DNA from: Candidatus Mesenet endosymbiont of Agriotes lineatus
Lineage (GTDB): Bacteria > Pseudomonadota > Alphaproteobacteria > Rickettsiales > Anaplasmataceae
Assembly: GCF_964019585.1 (NCBI RefSeq)
Contig: NZ_OZ026454.1
Location: forward strand, 1,364,001 to 1,428,000
DNA: 64,000 bases
Reading direction: 5' to 3'
This document shows, piece by piece, positions 53,222-62,203 of the stretch (within the stretch, counting starts at the first letter, position 1; each line of letters begins with the position of its first letter). The notes beneath the pieces were generated by a model. It was not told where the DNA came from and ran no database searches. It saw only the letters and a program-made list of their open reading frames with translations. Position numbers and translations under genes: made by a program.

Positions 53222-54709
53222 TTAAAAATATACACCATTTACATAATTTGCTACATATTCAACTAAACTACATGTAGCAGTATCACTAGCAAGATCTATA
53301 TCACCTGTACCCTCATGCATCTTATGCAAGCTACACTTATTATCCTGTCCTTTATTAATGGTAAACAAAAGAGAATCATAAGAATGGTCTTGGGCATCTA
53401 TATAATTATTGGAATAATGAAATTTACCTTGACTATCGTAGTAACCAAATTCATCTATGAGTGATCCTATCTCTTTTCCTCCATCGCCTATCTCATACAC
53501 ATCTACACCATGCTGGTGAGAATTTGGATTTGGATAACTATCGCTGCTCATTTTAGCAATAAACGATGGATTTGAGCCATTTTTATTATAATATTTTTCG
53601 AAATCAATATTTTTTATACTTTTAATATCTATCGGATTTATTAGTCTATGATCATTCGGAACATCATAATATGATTCACCACCTTTATTGCAGAAAGCTA
53701 ATTTATATTTGCCTTCTTCAGTTTTTACTACTGTTAAAAAGTGAAATTGTGATGGCAAGTCGATACTAATTTCAGGTCTGAGATGATCATAAACATAAAT
53801 AGTGCCCTCATAAAAATAGTACCCCTCTGGAGAAAAAATACCAATTTTGCTACTGCCATCTGCTAATTGTATCTCAGCTTCATATTTACCTGCTATCTCA
53901 TTACCCTTGACTAGTTTCACTTTTGCTTCTTGAGACATAGTATTTGTTCTTTGTGACACCGTTGCGATTTGATCAGTTGTTGCCTTATAAAAGGTTTCAT
54001 CCTTTTGAACTAAATCAGCTACTTGTTGATTAAGAGTGGCAAAATCATCAGTTTTAGCTAGGTCTTTTAAATCATCTGTCTTAGCAAGCTTCTCTAGATC
54101 ATCTGTCTTAGCAAGCTTCTCTAGATCATCTGTTTTGGCAAGCTTCTCTAGATCATCTGTTTTGGCAAGCTTATCAATTTTACTAGTAGCAGTTTTGATG
54201 CTGTTAACCTCTTGAGCAAGACTCTTTAGATCCTGTTCTTTTGCAAGGCCATCCAAGTTAACTGGTGCATTAGTAGGACTGTTGATTTGTTTGGTAAGAT
54301 CCTTTATATCATCTTTTTTAGCAAGCTGTTTTAGATCAAAATTTGCGTTTTTAATACCTAAATCCCCTTTTGTGACAAGGTTATCTAAATCCCCTTTTTT
54401 AATGAAACCCTTTAAATCATTTATCTTAACCATGCTCTTCAAATCATCTGTTTTGGCAAGACTGTCTATCTTTTTATAAATATTATCTAAAGCTGGAATA
54501 AATGCATCAGCTGTAATACCAACTTCTTTAAAAAAAGTGTGATATTCTTGATCCAACAGTGTCAATATTCCACTGAAGTGATCTTTATACTTCTCGTCTA
54601 TACTCTTATACACTTTTCTTGAATCATCAATCAATTGATTGAAATTATTACATAGTGTTTTCGCAGGTTCTTTTTGGACGTCACACAATTTCTTAGTCTC
54701 TTCTCCCAT
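53222..54709 (-). CDS. Stalk-repeat protein, copy 2, unknown function
   Basis: A 495-residue paralogue of the protein at 49967-51574. The head (about 80 residues) is the most diverged part. The stalk includes exact nine-residue repeats EKLAKTDDL encoded by three 27-bp tandem units at 54087-54167. The C-terminal domain is strongly conserved between the copies (VKLVKGNEIAGKYEAEIQL, HQHGVDVYEIGDGGKEIGSLIDEFGYYDSQ, SLVEYVANYVNGVYF). GGGAG lies 7 bases before the ATG. No signal peptide or membrane helix was seen. The frame is intact despite the duplication and decay around it, which suggests selection on both copies. Confidence 0.8.
   Translation of the reverse strand: MGEETKKLCDVQKEPAKTLCNNFNQLIDDSRKVYKSIDEKYKDHFSGILTLLDQEYHTFFKEVGITADAFIPALDNIYKKIDSLAKTDDLKSMVKINDLKGFIKKGDLDNLVTKGDLGIKNANFDLKQLAKKDDIKDLTKQINSPTNAPVNLDGLAKEQDLKSLAQEVNSIKTATSKIDKLAKTDDLEKLAKTDDLEKLAKTDDLEKLAKTDDLKDLAKTDDFATLNQQVADLVQKDETFYKATTDQIATVSQRTNTMSQEAKVKLVKGNEIAGKYEAEIQLADGSSKIGIFSPEGYYFYEGTIYVYDHLRPEISIDLPSQFHFLTVVKTEEGKYKLAFCNKGGESYYDVPNDHRLINPIDIKSIKNIDFEKYYNKNGSNPSFIAKMSSDSYPNPNSHQHGVDVYEIGDGGKEIGSLIDEFGYYDSQGKFHYSNNYIDAQDHSYDSLLFTINKGQDNKCSLHKMHEGTGDIDLASDTATCSLVEYVANYVNGVYF
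54087..54167 (-). repeat. Three 27-bp tandem repeats in stalk-repeat copy 2
   Basis: Units start at 54087, 54114 and 54141 with AGCTTCTCTAGATCATCTGT; units two and three are identical, and unit one differs at two positions. Each encodes nine residues of the stalk. The 27-bp period keeps the frame, so unit number could vary between strains. Confidence 0.92.
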
Positions 54710-54834
54710 ATAATTCTCCCTTAATTATCAATTATCTGTAAATAACACGAAAGTATTAATCTTATACTAAAAATAGTATAATTCATTTTACAACAAGAGT
54801 TGTACGTTAAGGTACATTACGTTGACTAATGAAG

Positions 54835-54943
54835 ATGCTTATCAGAATCAAATTTATAATTGCCACTATCTTATGCAATACTATAAAATACAGAAAAAGA
54901 AATTAAACACAGCAATAGATGGTTTAGTTTAACTGACATTTAG
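54835..54943 (+). pseudogene. Internally deleted stub of a second dut gene
   Basis: The ATGCTTAT start at 54835 and the following ACTATCTTATGCAATACTA and AGCAATAGAT stretches match the first ~35 codons of the intact dut. The sequence then jumps to the last codons (AACTGACATTTAG, against AACTGGCATTTAA at the end of dut). The middle of the gene, with all catalytic motifs, is deleted. It sits exactly where dut would be relative to stalk-repeat copy 2 and mpg. Confidence 0.88.
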
Positions 54944-54962
54944 CACATATCCAAAACAGTTT

Positions 54963-55475
54963 ATGACAGATAACTTAATATTGACAAAACGTTTCTACAG
55001 TCGTTCTACACTTACTGTTGCTGCAGAGCTGCTTGGTAAAACTCTAAAATTCTTCAGCTACAGAGGCATTATTACAGAAACAGAAGCATATATTGGACAG
55101 GAAGATCCAGCATGTCATGCATCTAAAGGCTATACCAAACGTACTACAGTGATGTTCGGTCCGCCGGGTTTTTCTTATATATACTTCATCTACGGTATGT
55201 ATTATTGTTTTAACGTAGTAACAGAAAAGCAAGGATATCCAGCTGCAGTACTCATTCGTGGGATTAAGCTTATAGAACCAAATACACTAGACATAAATGG
55301 GCCAGGCAAGTTATGCAAAACACTCAATATGACGAAAGAACATAATCAACAAGATTTAACATTGAACCACAACTTTTGTATTTATAATTCAGATATTTCA
55401 CTAGATTATATATGTACCCCAAGAATAGGTATAAGCCAAGGTAAAGAAAAATTTTGGCGATTTTGTGCAATTTAG
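54963..55475 (+). CDS. mpg: DNA-3-methyladenine glycosylase (AAG/MPG type)
   Basis: Removes alkylated purines in base excision repair. The 170-residue protein has [64 protein letters not shown], with the catalytic Glu in ETEAY, and [11 protein letters not shown]. It is somewhat shorter than many family members (about 190-200), mostly through a trimmed C-terminal region. It is the surviving mpg of the duplicated segment. Its end overlaps the longer frame of pdxJ but not the chosen pdxJ start. Confidence 0.94.
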   Translation: MTDNLILTKRFYSRSTLTVAAELLGKTLKFFSYRGIITETEAYIGQEDPACHASKGYTKRTTVMFGPPGFSYIYFIYGMYYCFNVVTEKQGYPAAVLIRGIKLIEPNTLDINGPGKLCKTLNMTKEHNQQDLTLNHNFCIYNSDISLDYICTPRIGISQGKEKFWRFCAI

Positions 55476-55518
55476 GACTATAAATAAAAACATTGTATAT
55501 CAAATTAAGGGTAAAATA

Positions 55519-56241
55519 ATGAACAATATTCTTTTAGGAGTAAATATAGACCATGTAGCAACACTGAGAAACGCACGTGGCACATCATATCCAAACCCTT
55601 TAGATATAGCCTTAGCTGCAATAAGTGCAGGTGCTGACTTCATCACAGTTCATCTAAGAGAAGATAGAAGACATATAAAAGACCAGGATGTGCGAAATTT
55701 AAAAAATAATATTGGAGAAACAAAACTAAATTTAGAAATTGCACCAACACATGAAATGCTAACAATAGCAAAACAAATAAAACCTTACTCTATTTGCATA
55801 GTACCAGAAAATAGAAAGGAAATAACAACTGAGAGAGGCTTATATCTTATAAATGAGAATCTAAGAAGAGAATTAACAATTTTGATAAAGGAAGCACATA
55901 AGCTGGACATTAAAGTGTCACTCTTTGTTGAGCCGAACGTAGAACAACTTAAGTATGTAAAAGAGTTACAAGCAGATGTTGTAGAGCTCCACACCGGTAA
56001 TTATTGCAACAACCCATCAGCAAAAGAATTTAAGCTCATTACTACTACAGCAAAATATCTAGTTGAACACAAAATAGAATGTCATGCCGGACACGGGTTA
56101 ACCTACGAAAGTGCTGCAGTAATAGCAAAGATACCACACATTTCAGCACTCAACATAGGACACTTTTTAATATGCAACGCTCTCTTTAACGGAATAGAGC
56201 ACTCAATAAAAAAAATGAAGGCAATTTTAACTAAGAATTAA
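55519..56241 (+). CDS. pdxJ: Pyridoxine 5'-phosphate synthase
   Basis: Last step of the DXP-dependent vitamin B6 pathway. I choose the ATG at 55519 ([27 protein letters not shown]) because AAGGGTAAAATA precedes it and it gives the usual 240 residues; an upstream in-frame ATG at 55465 lies within mpg. Conserved segments include [32 protein letters not shown] and [12 protein letters not shown]. It overlaps the convergent HU-like gene by 11 bases. Confidence 0.96.
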   Translation: MNNILLGVNIDHVATLRNARGTSYPNPLDIALAAISAGADFITVHLREDRRHIKDQDVRNLKNNIGETKLNLEIAPTHEMLTIAKQIKPYSICIVPENRKEITTERGLYLINENLRRELTILIKEAHKLDIKVSLFVEPNVEQLKYVKELQADVVELHTGNYCNNPSAKEFKLITTTAKYLVEHKIECHAGHGLTYESAAVIAKIPHISALNIGHFLICNALFNGIEHSIKKMKAILTKN

Positions 56242-56524
56242 TACCTTCTTTAAGACTTATACTTTCTTTAAATCTCACTCTTTTTTGTGCAGGCACAGTA
56301 ATCTTTTCACCTTTCTTCTGAGGATTATGGCATTGCTTTTCTTTACAATGAATAACCTTTAAGGTACCTACTTGATGCAAACGAACCTCACCTTTTTCGT
56401 ATAACTTATCCTTTATCACTTGCATAAAAATATCATATATTTCACTAATATGAAATTTTTTTATAGAATTGAATTTATTAGCACATTGTTCAAATACTTC
56501 ATCAACAACTTCACTTTTACTCAT
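56231..56524 (-). CDS. HU/IHF-family DNA-binding protein
   Basis: A 97-residue nucleoid-protein relative from the ATG at 56524, which follows AAAGG by 7 bases (a TTG at 56545 is less likely). The N-terminal helices ([45 protein letters not shown]) and the arm [29 protein letters not shown] fit HU. The tip of the arm lacks the standard RNPRTGE spacing and carries two Cys (CKEKQCHNP). It probably bends or protects DNA. Confidence 0.82.
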   Translation of the reverse strand: MSKSEVVDEVFEQCANKFNSIKKFHISEIYDIFMQVIKDKLYEKGEVRLHQVGTLKVIHCKEKQCHNPQKKGEKITVPAQKRVRFKESISLKEGINS

Positions 56525-56614
56525 ATATATACCTTTCTTATTCAAAAAATTTTAACACAGATAGAATATTAAGTCCTTAGTTATAGTCAACTAAATTTAT
56601 CATTTAAACTCATT

Positions 56615-57643
56615 TTATGGATAAAAAGGAATATTTGATAGCCCTGTCATTTCATCAAAACCAAACATTATATTAAAATTTTGTAAGGCTTGACCAGCTG
56701 CACCTTTGAGTAAATTATCTATCGATGACACTACAACTATACTATTTTCTATCCTTCCCAAGAATACGCCAATTTGACATTGATTTGTACCAACTACGGA
56801 ACGAATATTCATGGATTTATTCGCATTAATTAAAATAAAAGAAGCATCCTTATAAAAGGACTTCAGTTTACTATTTATATAGTCTAAAGAGTAACTTTCT
56901 TTAAGATTTAAATATATACTACATAAGATTCCCCTACTTATTGGAATTAAATGTGGAGTAAATTGTACCCTAACATCTTTTTGTAGAATTAACCCAGCTT
57001 CTTGTTCAATCTCTGGTATATGGCGATGATTAGAGATTTTATATGCTTTAACGCTGCCATTTACCTCACAAAATAAATTCTCATTACTTAAACTTCTTCC
57101 TGCACCACTAACTCCTGATTTAGCATCAATAATGATAGATTCCTCTTTTACTATACCTAATTTTAATAAGGGCAAAAGCGGCAAAAGAACAGAAGTAGCG
57201 TAACAACCAGGACATGCAACTAAGCAAGCAGTTTTTATATTCTCTCTATATATTTCTGATAAACCATAAACGGCATCTTTAACTAAGTCTGGAGATTTAT
57301 GTGCACCATACCACTCTTCATATAAAGATAAATTCTTAATTCGAAAATCAGCAGATAGATCAATTACTTTTACTTTTTTAGGTATTTTTGAAATTAGACG
57401 ATTAGATTGACCGTGAGGTAAACACAAAAAAACAGCATCTAAATTATCAAAATAAACCTCATCTATACTGATAACAAACAAATCATCATTTAAAATATGG
57501 GGATAAATCTTAGATAACAAACCAGTGTTCTGATTCGCTGATAAATATTCAATAGTAACACTAGGATGATTAAGTAAAAGGCGTACAACCTCAATACCGG
57601 TGTAGCCAGTTGCACCAATTACTGCAACTCTTTTACATTCCAT
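56615..57643 (-). CDS. argC: N-acetyl-gamma-glutamyl-phosphate reductase
   Basis: NADPH-dependent third step of arginine/ornithine synthesis. The 342-residue protein has the Rossmann motif GATGYTGIEVVRLL, the active-site Cys in ACPGCYATSVLLPLLPL, DAKSGVSGAGR, and the conserved His in NHRHIPEIEQE. All these motifs are intact, so it looks functional. No other arginine-pathway gene lies in the window, and its neighbours are rpsI and an HU-like gene. Confidence 0.94.
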   Translation of the reverse strand: MECKRVAVIGATGYTGIEVVRLLLNHPSVTIEYLSANQNTGLLSKIYPHILNDDLFVISIDEVYFDNLDAVFLCLPHGQSNRLISKIPKKVKVIDLSADFRIKNLSLYEEWYGAHKSPDLVKDAVYGLSEIYRENIKTACLVACPGCYATSVLLPLLPLLKLGIVKEESIIIDAKSGVSGAGRSLSNENLFCEVNGSVKAYKISNHRHIPEIEQEAGLILQKDVRVQFTPHLIPISRGILCSIYLNLKESYSLDYINSKLKSFYKDASFILINANKSMNIRSVVGTNQCQIGVFLGRIENSIVVVSSIDNLLKGAAGQALQNFNIMFGFDEMTGLSNIPFYP

Positions 57644-57651
57644 AAAAAGAA

Positions 57652-58080
57652 TTATCTCTTAGAAAACTGAGGCCTTTTCCTAGCTTTATGTAATCCAGGC
57701 TTCTTGCGCTCAACTTGACGTGAATCCCTAGTTAAAAAACCTTCATTACGCAGTATAGAATGTAGGTCAGGACTTATCTTAGCTAATGCTCTACTTATTC
57801 CATGAGCTAAAGCACCAGCTTGACCGGAAAGCCCTCCACCTTTTGTAGTTGCAATAACATCATATTTATCAAGAGTAGAGGTTGCAATAAATGGACCTTG
57901 CAAAAGCTTAAAAATAGATTCTCTTTTTAGATAGCTAAGAGCATCTTCTTTATTTTTTCTGCTTCTTTTAATTACAAATCTACCTGTACCAGGCTGAATC
58001 CACACCCTTGCAATTGCTTCCTTTCTTCTACCAGTGTGTGGTTTCAACAAACTTTCTTTTTGATCTACAATATCACTCAT
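57652..58080 (-). CDS. rpsI: 30S ribosomal protein S9
   Basis: A 142-residue protein whose C-terminal tail reaches the P site. Features are [42 protein letters not shown] and the tail [24 protein letters not shown] ending in the invariant Ser-Lys-Arg. Its ATG overlaps the rplM stop by four bases (ATGA), the usual rplM-rpsI order. Confidence 0.97.
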   Translation of the reverse strand: MSDIVDQKESLLKPHTGRRKEAIARVWIQPGTGRFVIKRSRKNKEDALSYLKRESIFKLLQGPFIATSTLDKYDVIATTKGGGLSGQAGALAHGISRALAKISPDLHSILRNEGFLTRDSRQVERKKPGLHKARKRPQFSKR

Positions 58081-58544
58081 CCATTACACCTTTTATTTTT
58101 TCTATTCAACAAGCCAAAATCCAACTCTACAGGTTTTTGTCCGTGATGTTTATGTTCTGAGCCAGAATATACGTACAGATTCTTTAAACGCTTTCTTGCC
58201 ATAGGACCATCATCTAACATTCGCTCTACAGCCATTTTTATAACCCGCTCGGGAAATTTGCCACCTAAAATATTTTTAGGAGTACAACTCTTTAAACCAC
58301 CAGGATAACCTGTATGTCTATAATAAACTTTATCTTTAAATTTATTTCCAGAAAAACACACCTTTTCAGCATTAATTACTATAATATTATCACCACAGTC
58401 CATGTGAGGAGTATACTCTGGTTTATTTTTACCACGCAATATTTTTGCAATAAAAGCTGCAAGCCTGCCAACGACTATATCACTTGCATCTATAAGTATC
58501 CATTTTTTAATGATATCACTTTCTTTTAGTGAAAAAGTTTTCAT
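58077..58544 (-). CDS. rplM: 50S ribosomal protein L13
   Basis: A 155-residue protein from the ATG at 58544 ([20 protein letters not shown]), the normal family start; the frame extends back to 58565 but those codons are atypical. Signatures are [56 protein letters not shown] and [34 protein letters not shown]. It overlaps rpsI by four bases. Confidence 0.96.
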   Translation of the reverse strand: MKTFSLKESDIIKKWILIDASDIVVGRLAAFIAKILRGKNKPEYTPHMDCGDNIIVINAEKVCFSGNKFKDKVYYRHTGYPGGLKSCTPKNILGGKFPERVIKMAVERMLDDGPMARKRLKNLYVYSGSEHKHHGQKPVELDFGLLNRKNKRCNG

Positions 58545-58641
58545 CTTTAAATTGCAAATAAACAAAGGTTAAAGTTATAAAATTAGTACATATTTGTCAA
58601 TTGTTAATTTGAGATAGCATCTAAACTATTTAATTTGGATT

Positions 58642-59310
58642 ATGTATAATTATAAGGGGAATGATCTTGCTTCACATGCATTGTTAATTACTGCATCACA
58701 AACTGTTGGTAAAACCGTAATCAAGGGGATAGCAGAAAACAGTGGTACTGACTTAACAATCCAGGCATTAAAGCTCATGGGTGTTAAAATTACTAAAAAT
58801 GATGATGTATATACAGTACATGGAGTTGGAGTTGGCGGGCTGGTTGCCCCAAAAAATGTATTGGATGTGGGCAATTCCAACACATTAGCGCATCTTCTCA
58901 TTGGTCTTCTATCAACATATTCCTTTACCTCTTTCTTGACTGGTGATATAGATTTACGCTCAAAATCCATCAGTGAAACGATTAAAGCTTTATCATCTAT
59001 GTGCATAGGTTTCATTTCTAATGACAATTCATTTCCCATAGCTGTTGTTGGTTATGATAGTACAATACCTATTTCCTATACTTTAACTATTCCTTCAACT
59101 GAGATAAAATCTGCAATACTTTTTGCTGCTTTAAACACCGCTGGTAAAACAACAATAACAGAGGTAAAACCGACAAACAATTGCACCGAAGCAATCTTAA
59201 AAAGATTTGGTGCTAACTTAAATGTTAATAAGGATATAAATGGTCACAATACTATTATCATATATGGTAGAGAAGAATTGCCCGCACAAGAAAAATCACT
59301 TGACATATAA
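58642..59310 (+). pseudogene. N-terminal half of EPSP synthase (aroA), degenerate
   Basis: The 222-residue frame follows the first half of 3-phosphoshikimate 1-carboxyvinyltransferase: DVGNSNTLAHLLIGLLSTYSFTSFLTGDIDLRSKSI, IPSTEIKSAILFAALNTAGKTTI, and ends at EKSLDI, just where the family continues with PGDPSSAAF. The full enzyme has about 430 residues, so the second domain is gone. The substrate-binding GxKSxSxR motif reads GNDLASHAL, lacking the Lys and Arg, and the Arg of GNSGTxxR is His. It cannot be an active EPSP synthase. The surviving frame is either a relic or has another use. Confidence 0.8.
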
Positions 59311-59382
59311 ATGCTACAGGCTAATTAATATAAAATTAACTTTGCATATTTAGGTTATATCTTATCAAAATTGGAGAATAAA

Positions 59383-59760
59383 ATGTTTGGTTTTTTGAAG
59401 TGTATTAGAATATTTCCTATAGTCTTAGTGGCGTTGTTAGTATTATCGATCTTTCCAGACCATGCTACTGCTACTGATGGTACTAAGGCTGATGTGTTTG
59501 CAGGTGTATTCTGCAATGTTTTCAAGGTTGCAAAAGATATAGGTAAGCCGCTACTTCTCTTAATAGTTCTTTTCATAGCTGCTTTAGCTTATTTTGGTAA
59601 GGTTCAGCTGATTACGATAATTATGATAGTTGTCGGCGCAGCTATTTTCTTTGGTGCTCCTACAGTAGTTAATCTTATAACTACTGGTGGTGATGGTGAC
59701 GCAACAAAACTATGTGCAGCAAATGGTTATGATGTTCTTAAAGGTGAAGATAATTCGTAA
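59383..59760 (+). CDS. VirB2-like pilin subunit of a type IV secretion system
   Basis: A 125-residue protein from the ATG at 59383, seven bases after GGAG (a TTG at 59371 is less likely). A signal peptide of about 33 residues (VLVALLVLSIFPDHATATDG) is followed by a mature part with two membrane helices (about 59-76, LLLLIVLFIAALAYFGKV, and 78-98, LITIIMIVVGAAIFFGAP) and a short polar tail. Size, leader and two-helix architecture match VirB2/TrbC pilins, and the Gly/Ala-containing second helix supports it. It stands alone, without other vir genes, as does the virB8-like gene at 4059. Confidence 0.72.
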   Translation: MFGFLKCIRIFPIVLVALLVLSIFPDHATATDGTKADVFAGVFCNVFKVAKDIGKPLLLLIVLFIAALAYFGKVQLITIIMIVVGAAIFFGAPTVVNLITTGGDGDATKLCAANGYDVLKGEDNS

Positions 59761-59798
59761 TTGATAAAGTAAGTTTTATCTTCCATTAATAGCATAAA

Positions 59799-60674
59799 GT
59801 GAAGTTTTTAAGTAGTTTACACAGCTTTAAGTTCATCAGTAAAATTAAGGAGATTTTTAGAGCTGACAGAAAAATAGATTGCTTAGCAGAGCTTGAAGAC
59901 TTACTAATTACTATGGATATTGGAGTTGAAGCTGCAAGTACTATAGTTAGTAAATTTTCAAAATTTAATGGTAATATTGAAGCGGTTCAAAAAAGAATTA
60001 TAGATGAAATAGAAGAGATTTTAAAGTCAATAGAAAGGCCACTTAATCTAAATGCTAAGCCACATGTAATAATGTTTTGTGGGGTAAATGGTAATGGCAA
60101 AACTACTACAATAGGTAAGCTTGCATATAAGTATAAAAAACTAGGGAAGGAAGTGGCACTTGTTGCGTGTGATACCTTTCGCGCTGCAGCAACAGAACAA
60201 CTAGAAGCTTGGTCAGAACGAGTAAAGTGCAATATAATTACTGGTAAACATGGTAGCGATCCTGCAAGCGTTGCTTATAAGGCAATGGAAGAAGCAGTTA
60301 AAAATAATATAGACGTTTTACTCATTGATACTGCAGGTAGGCTACACAATAACGCTAATTTTATGGAAGAGTTAGCAAAAATACGCAAAATCATTCAAAA
60401 ACAAGATCAATCCGCACCACATAACACCATCTTAGTACTGGATGCAACAACAGGACAAAATGCTTATAATCAAGTAGAGAAATTCAAAGAAATTGCTGAT
60501 ATCAATGGTCTCATTATAACTAAATTAGATGGTAGTGCTAAAGGTGGAGTAGTGGTAGGACTTGCACAAAAATATAAAATTAACCTACATGCTATTGGAG
60601 TAGGGGAAGGTATAGAAGATCTAAAGAATTTTAATGCTAGAGAATTTGCCGAAGCATTGTTTTATTCTTTCTAA
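59799..60674 (+). CDS. ftsY: Signal recognition particle receptor FtsY
   Basis: GTPase that docks SRP-ribosome complexes at the membrane. The protein has 291 residues with only the N and G domains; the long acidic A domain of E. coli FtsY is absent, as in other small alphaproteobacterial forms. GTPase motifs are CGVNGNGKTTTIGKLAY, DTFRAAATEQL, DTAGRL and TKLDGSAKGG. The start is a GTG at 59799; no clear ribosome-binding site. It starts 38 bases after the pilin gene on the same strand. Confidence 0.96.
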   Translation: MKFLSSLHSFKFISKIKEIFRADRKIDCLAELEDLLITMDIGVEAASTIVSKFSKFNGNIEAVQKRIIDEIEEILKSIERPLNLNAKPHVIMFCGVNGNGKTTTIGKLAYKYKKLGKEVALVACDTFRAAATEQLEAWSERVKCNIITGKHGSDPASVAYKAMEEAVKNNIDVLLIDTAGRLHNNANFMEELAKIRKIIQKQDQSAPHNTILVLDATTGQNAYNQVEKFKEIADINGLIITKLDGSAKGGVVVGLAQKYKINLHAIGVGEGIEDLKNFNAREFAEALFYSF

Positions 60675-60796
60675 AATTCCATTTTTAGGGTCTAAGATAA
60701 GTATCAATATATGTTGTTTGAATCTATAGCTCACACATGATAGATTGCCCCAAGTAAGGTTGTGTGATAAAAAGGTATATTAGGTAAAAGAGGAGT
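60675..60796. other. Spacer between ftsY and the IS630 remnant
   Basis: It probably contains the left end of the IS630-type element, but I could not match a terminal repeat to the right side. Confidence 0.35.
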
Positions 60797-61643
60797 TAAA
60801 ACCATATAGTGAAGATTTGAGAGAACGAGTTTAAAAAGTGAAAGAAAGATGAGCATGAAAAAGAGATGTTCAATATCGACAATATACCGATGGCGTAAGA
60901 TGAGGAGATAATGTAAAACCAGCTTTTAAAAAGGAGATAGTCATACAATCAAAAATATAGATGATTTTAACAAATTTTTATATAAAAATCAGGATATTAC
61001 AGTTGACCAAATAATCGAAAAATTTGGTAAAAAGCACAGTATTGCAAAAAAGTTGGTTATACATATAAATTTCTGTATCAGGAAAGAGATGGGAAAAAGC
61101 GTAAAGAATTTATAGAAAAAGCAGCTAAAATAAACAAAGAAGACTTAATATTTATAGATGAATCTGGCATTGATGATAACGCATTTATGCATATGGATGG
61201 GCTGCAAAAGGTTATTTGCTGATAGGCCTGAATTCAAAAGAAAAAGAATTAGTATTATTGGAGCATTGAATCAGGGAAGGATTGTAGCGCCAATGATATT
61301 TGAAAGTTACTGTAACAGTGAAATTTTTGAAGCCTATGTCGAGAATACTCTTGTTCCAGTATTAAAGCCAGGACAAACTATAATTATGGATAATGCAAGC
61401 TTTCATAAATCCATAAAAATAAGAGAATTAATAGAAAATTCTGGCTGTAAATTAATGTTTTTACCGCCATATTCCCCTGATTTAAATCCTATTGAACATA
61501 TTTGGTTTACCATTAAACACGCTGTGAGAAAAACACTACCAACCTTTTGGCCAAACATTAACGATGCTATTGATTTTATATTCCAAAAATCCGGGAATTG
61601 GGTTAGTTATAGATTAGCAGGAACATGCAGTAAATTATGCTAA
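60797..61643 (+). pseudogene. IS630-family transposase, frameshifted
   Basis: The N-terminal block LKPYSEDLRERV, then MSMKKRCSISTIYRWRKM (helix-turn-helix), then IDDFNKFLYKNQDITVDQIIEKFGKKHS appear in different frames between 60797 and 61060. The catalytic domain shows FIDESGIDD (first Asp), IIMDNASFHKSIKIREL (second Asp) and LPPYSPDLNPIEHIWFTIKH (Glu) of the IS630/Tc1 DDE type. The last 161 codons from 61158 are open, but a further frameshift near 61200-61230 separates them from the first catalytic Asp. The enzyme is inactive. Confidence 0.88.
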
Positions 61644-61768
61644 ACCGGATTTTCAGCTCAACTGAATTTTCAATCTACAAGGAAAGAAAATGTCAAATGG
61701 TTAAAGCCCAATTTGCATAGTCCAATATTTTGTTTATAGCACCTGCTTATACAAGGCATTTCCACTAG
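61644..61768. other. Right flank of the IS630 remnant
   Basis: No gene seen. The right terminal repeat of the IS630-type element should lie here. Confidence 0.35.
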
Positions 61769-62167
61769 GCTCTGTGAACAGCTATATAAGATAAAATATA
61801 AAACGTGAATTAATATGGACTGAATACATATAAGAGACAAAATAGGAACAAATTTTTGCATTCTTAAAAAGCAGGACAATAGTCCGATCTCACACTTGGA
61901 TATAACTGAAGATCAAGCCCCTAAAATTTACCCTAACGTCAGGACAAAAGAACGAAATCTGATTAAAAATGTTTCCACTGTAGTAGCTGATAATTGCTAT
62001 ATGCTTTTGTAGCCAGTCTTAAAAACAAGAAATGCAAATTCCTCCAACAGGAAAGTGCAATGATTGTACAAGTAATTCGGAAAAATAAAAAATTTCAGCA
62101 GGATTTTTTGCAGATTCGATAAATGGTTTTTATGGGATTTTTGAATTTTATGGCTGTTCACAGAGCT
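61769..62167. mobile_element. 399-bp element with perfect 14-bp terminal inverted repeats
   Basis: GCTCTGTGAACAGC at 61769-61782 is the exact reverse complement of GCTGTTCACAGAGC at 62154-62167. The interior carries no intact frame and no transposase block I recognise in either direction. It is probably a miniature inverted-repeat element or a strongly deleted insertion sequence, next to the IS630 remnant and the ankyrin gene. Confidence 0.65.
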
Positions 62168-62203
62168 TTACCACTTTTGCTTTCCTCTTAAAAAGTTATA
62201 ATA

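Noticed and set aside
54087-54167. CRISPR array
   Set aside because: The 27-bp units are directly adjacent without spacers and lie in frame within a coding region. No CRISPR array was seen anywhere in the window.
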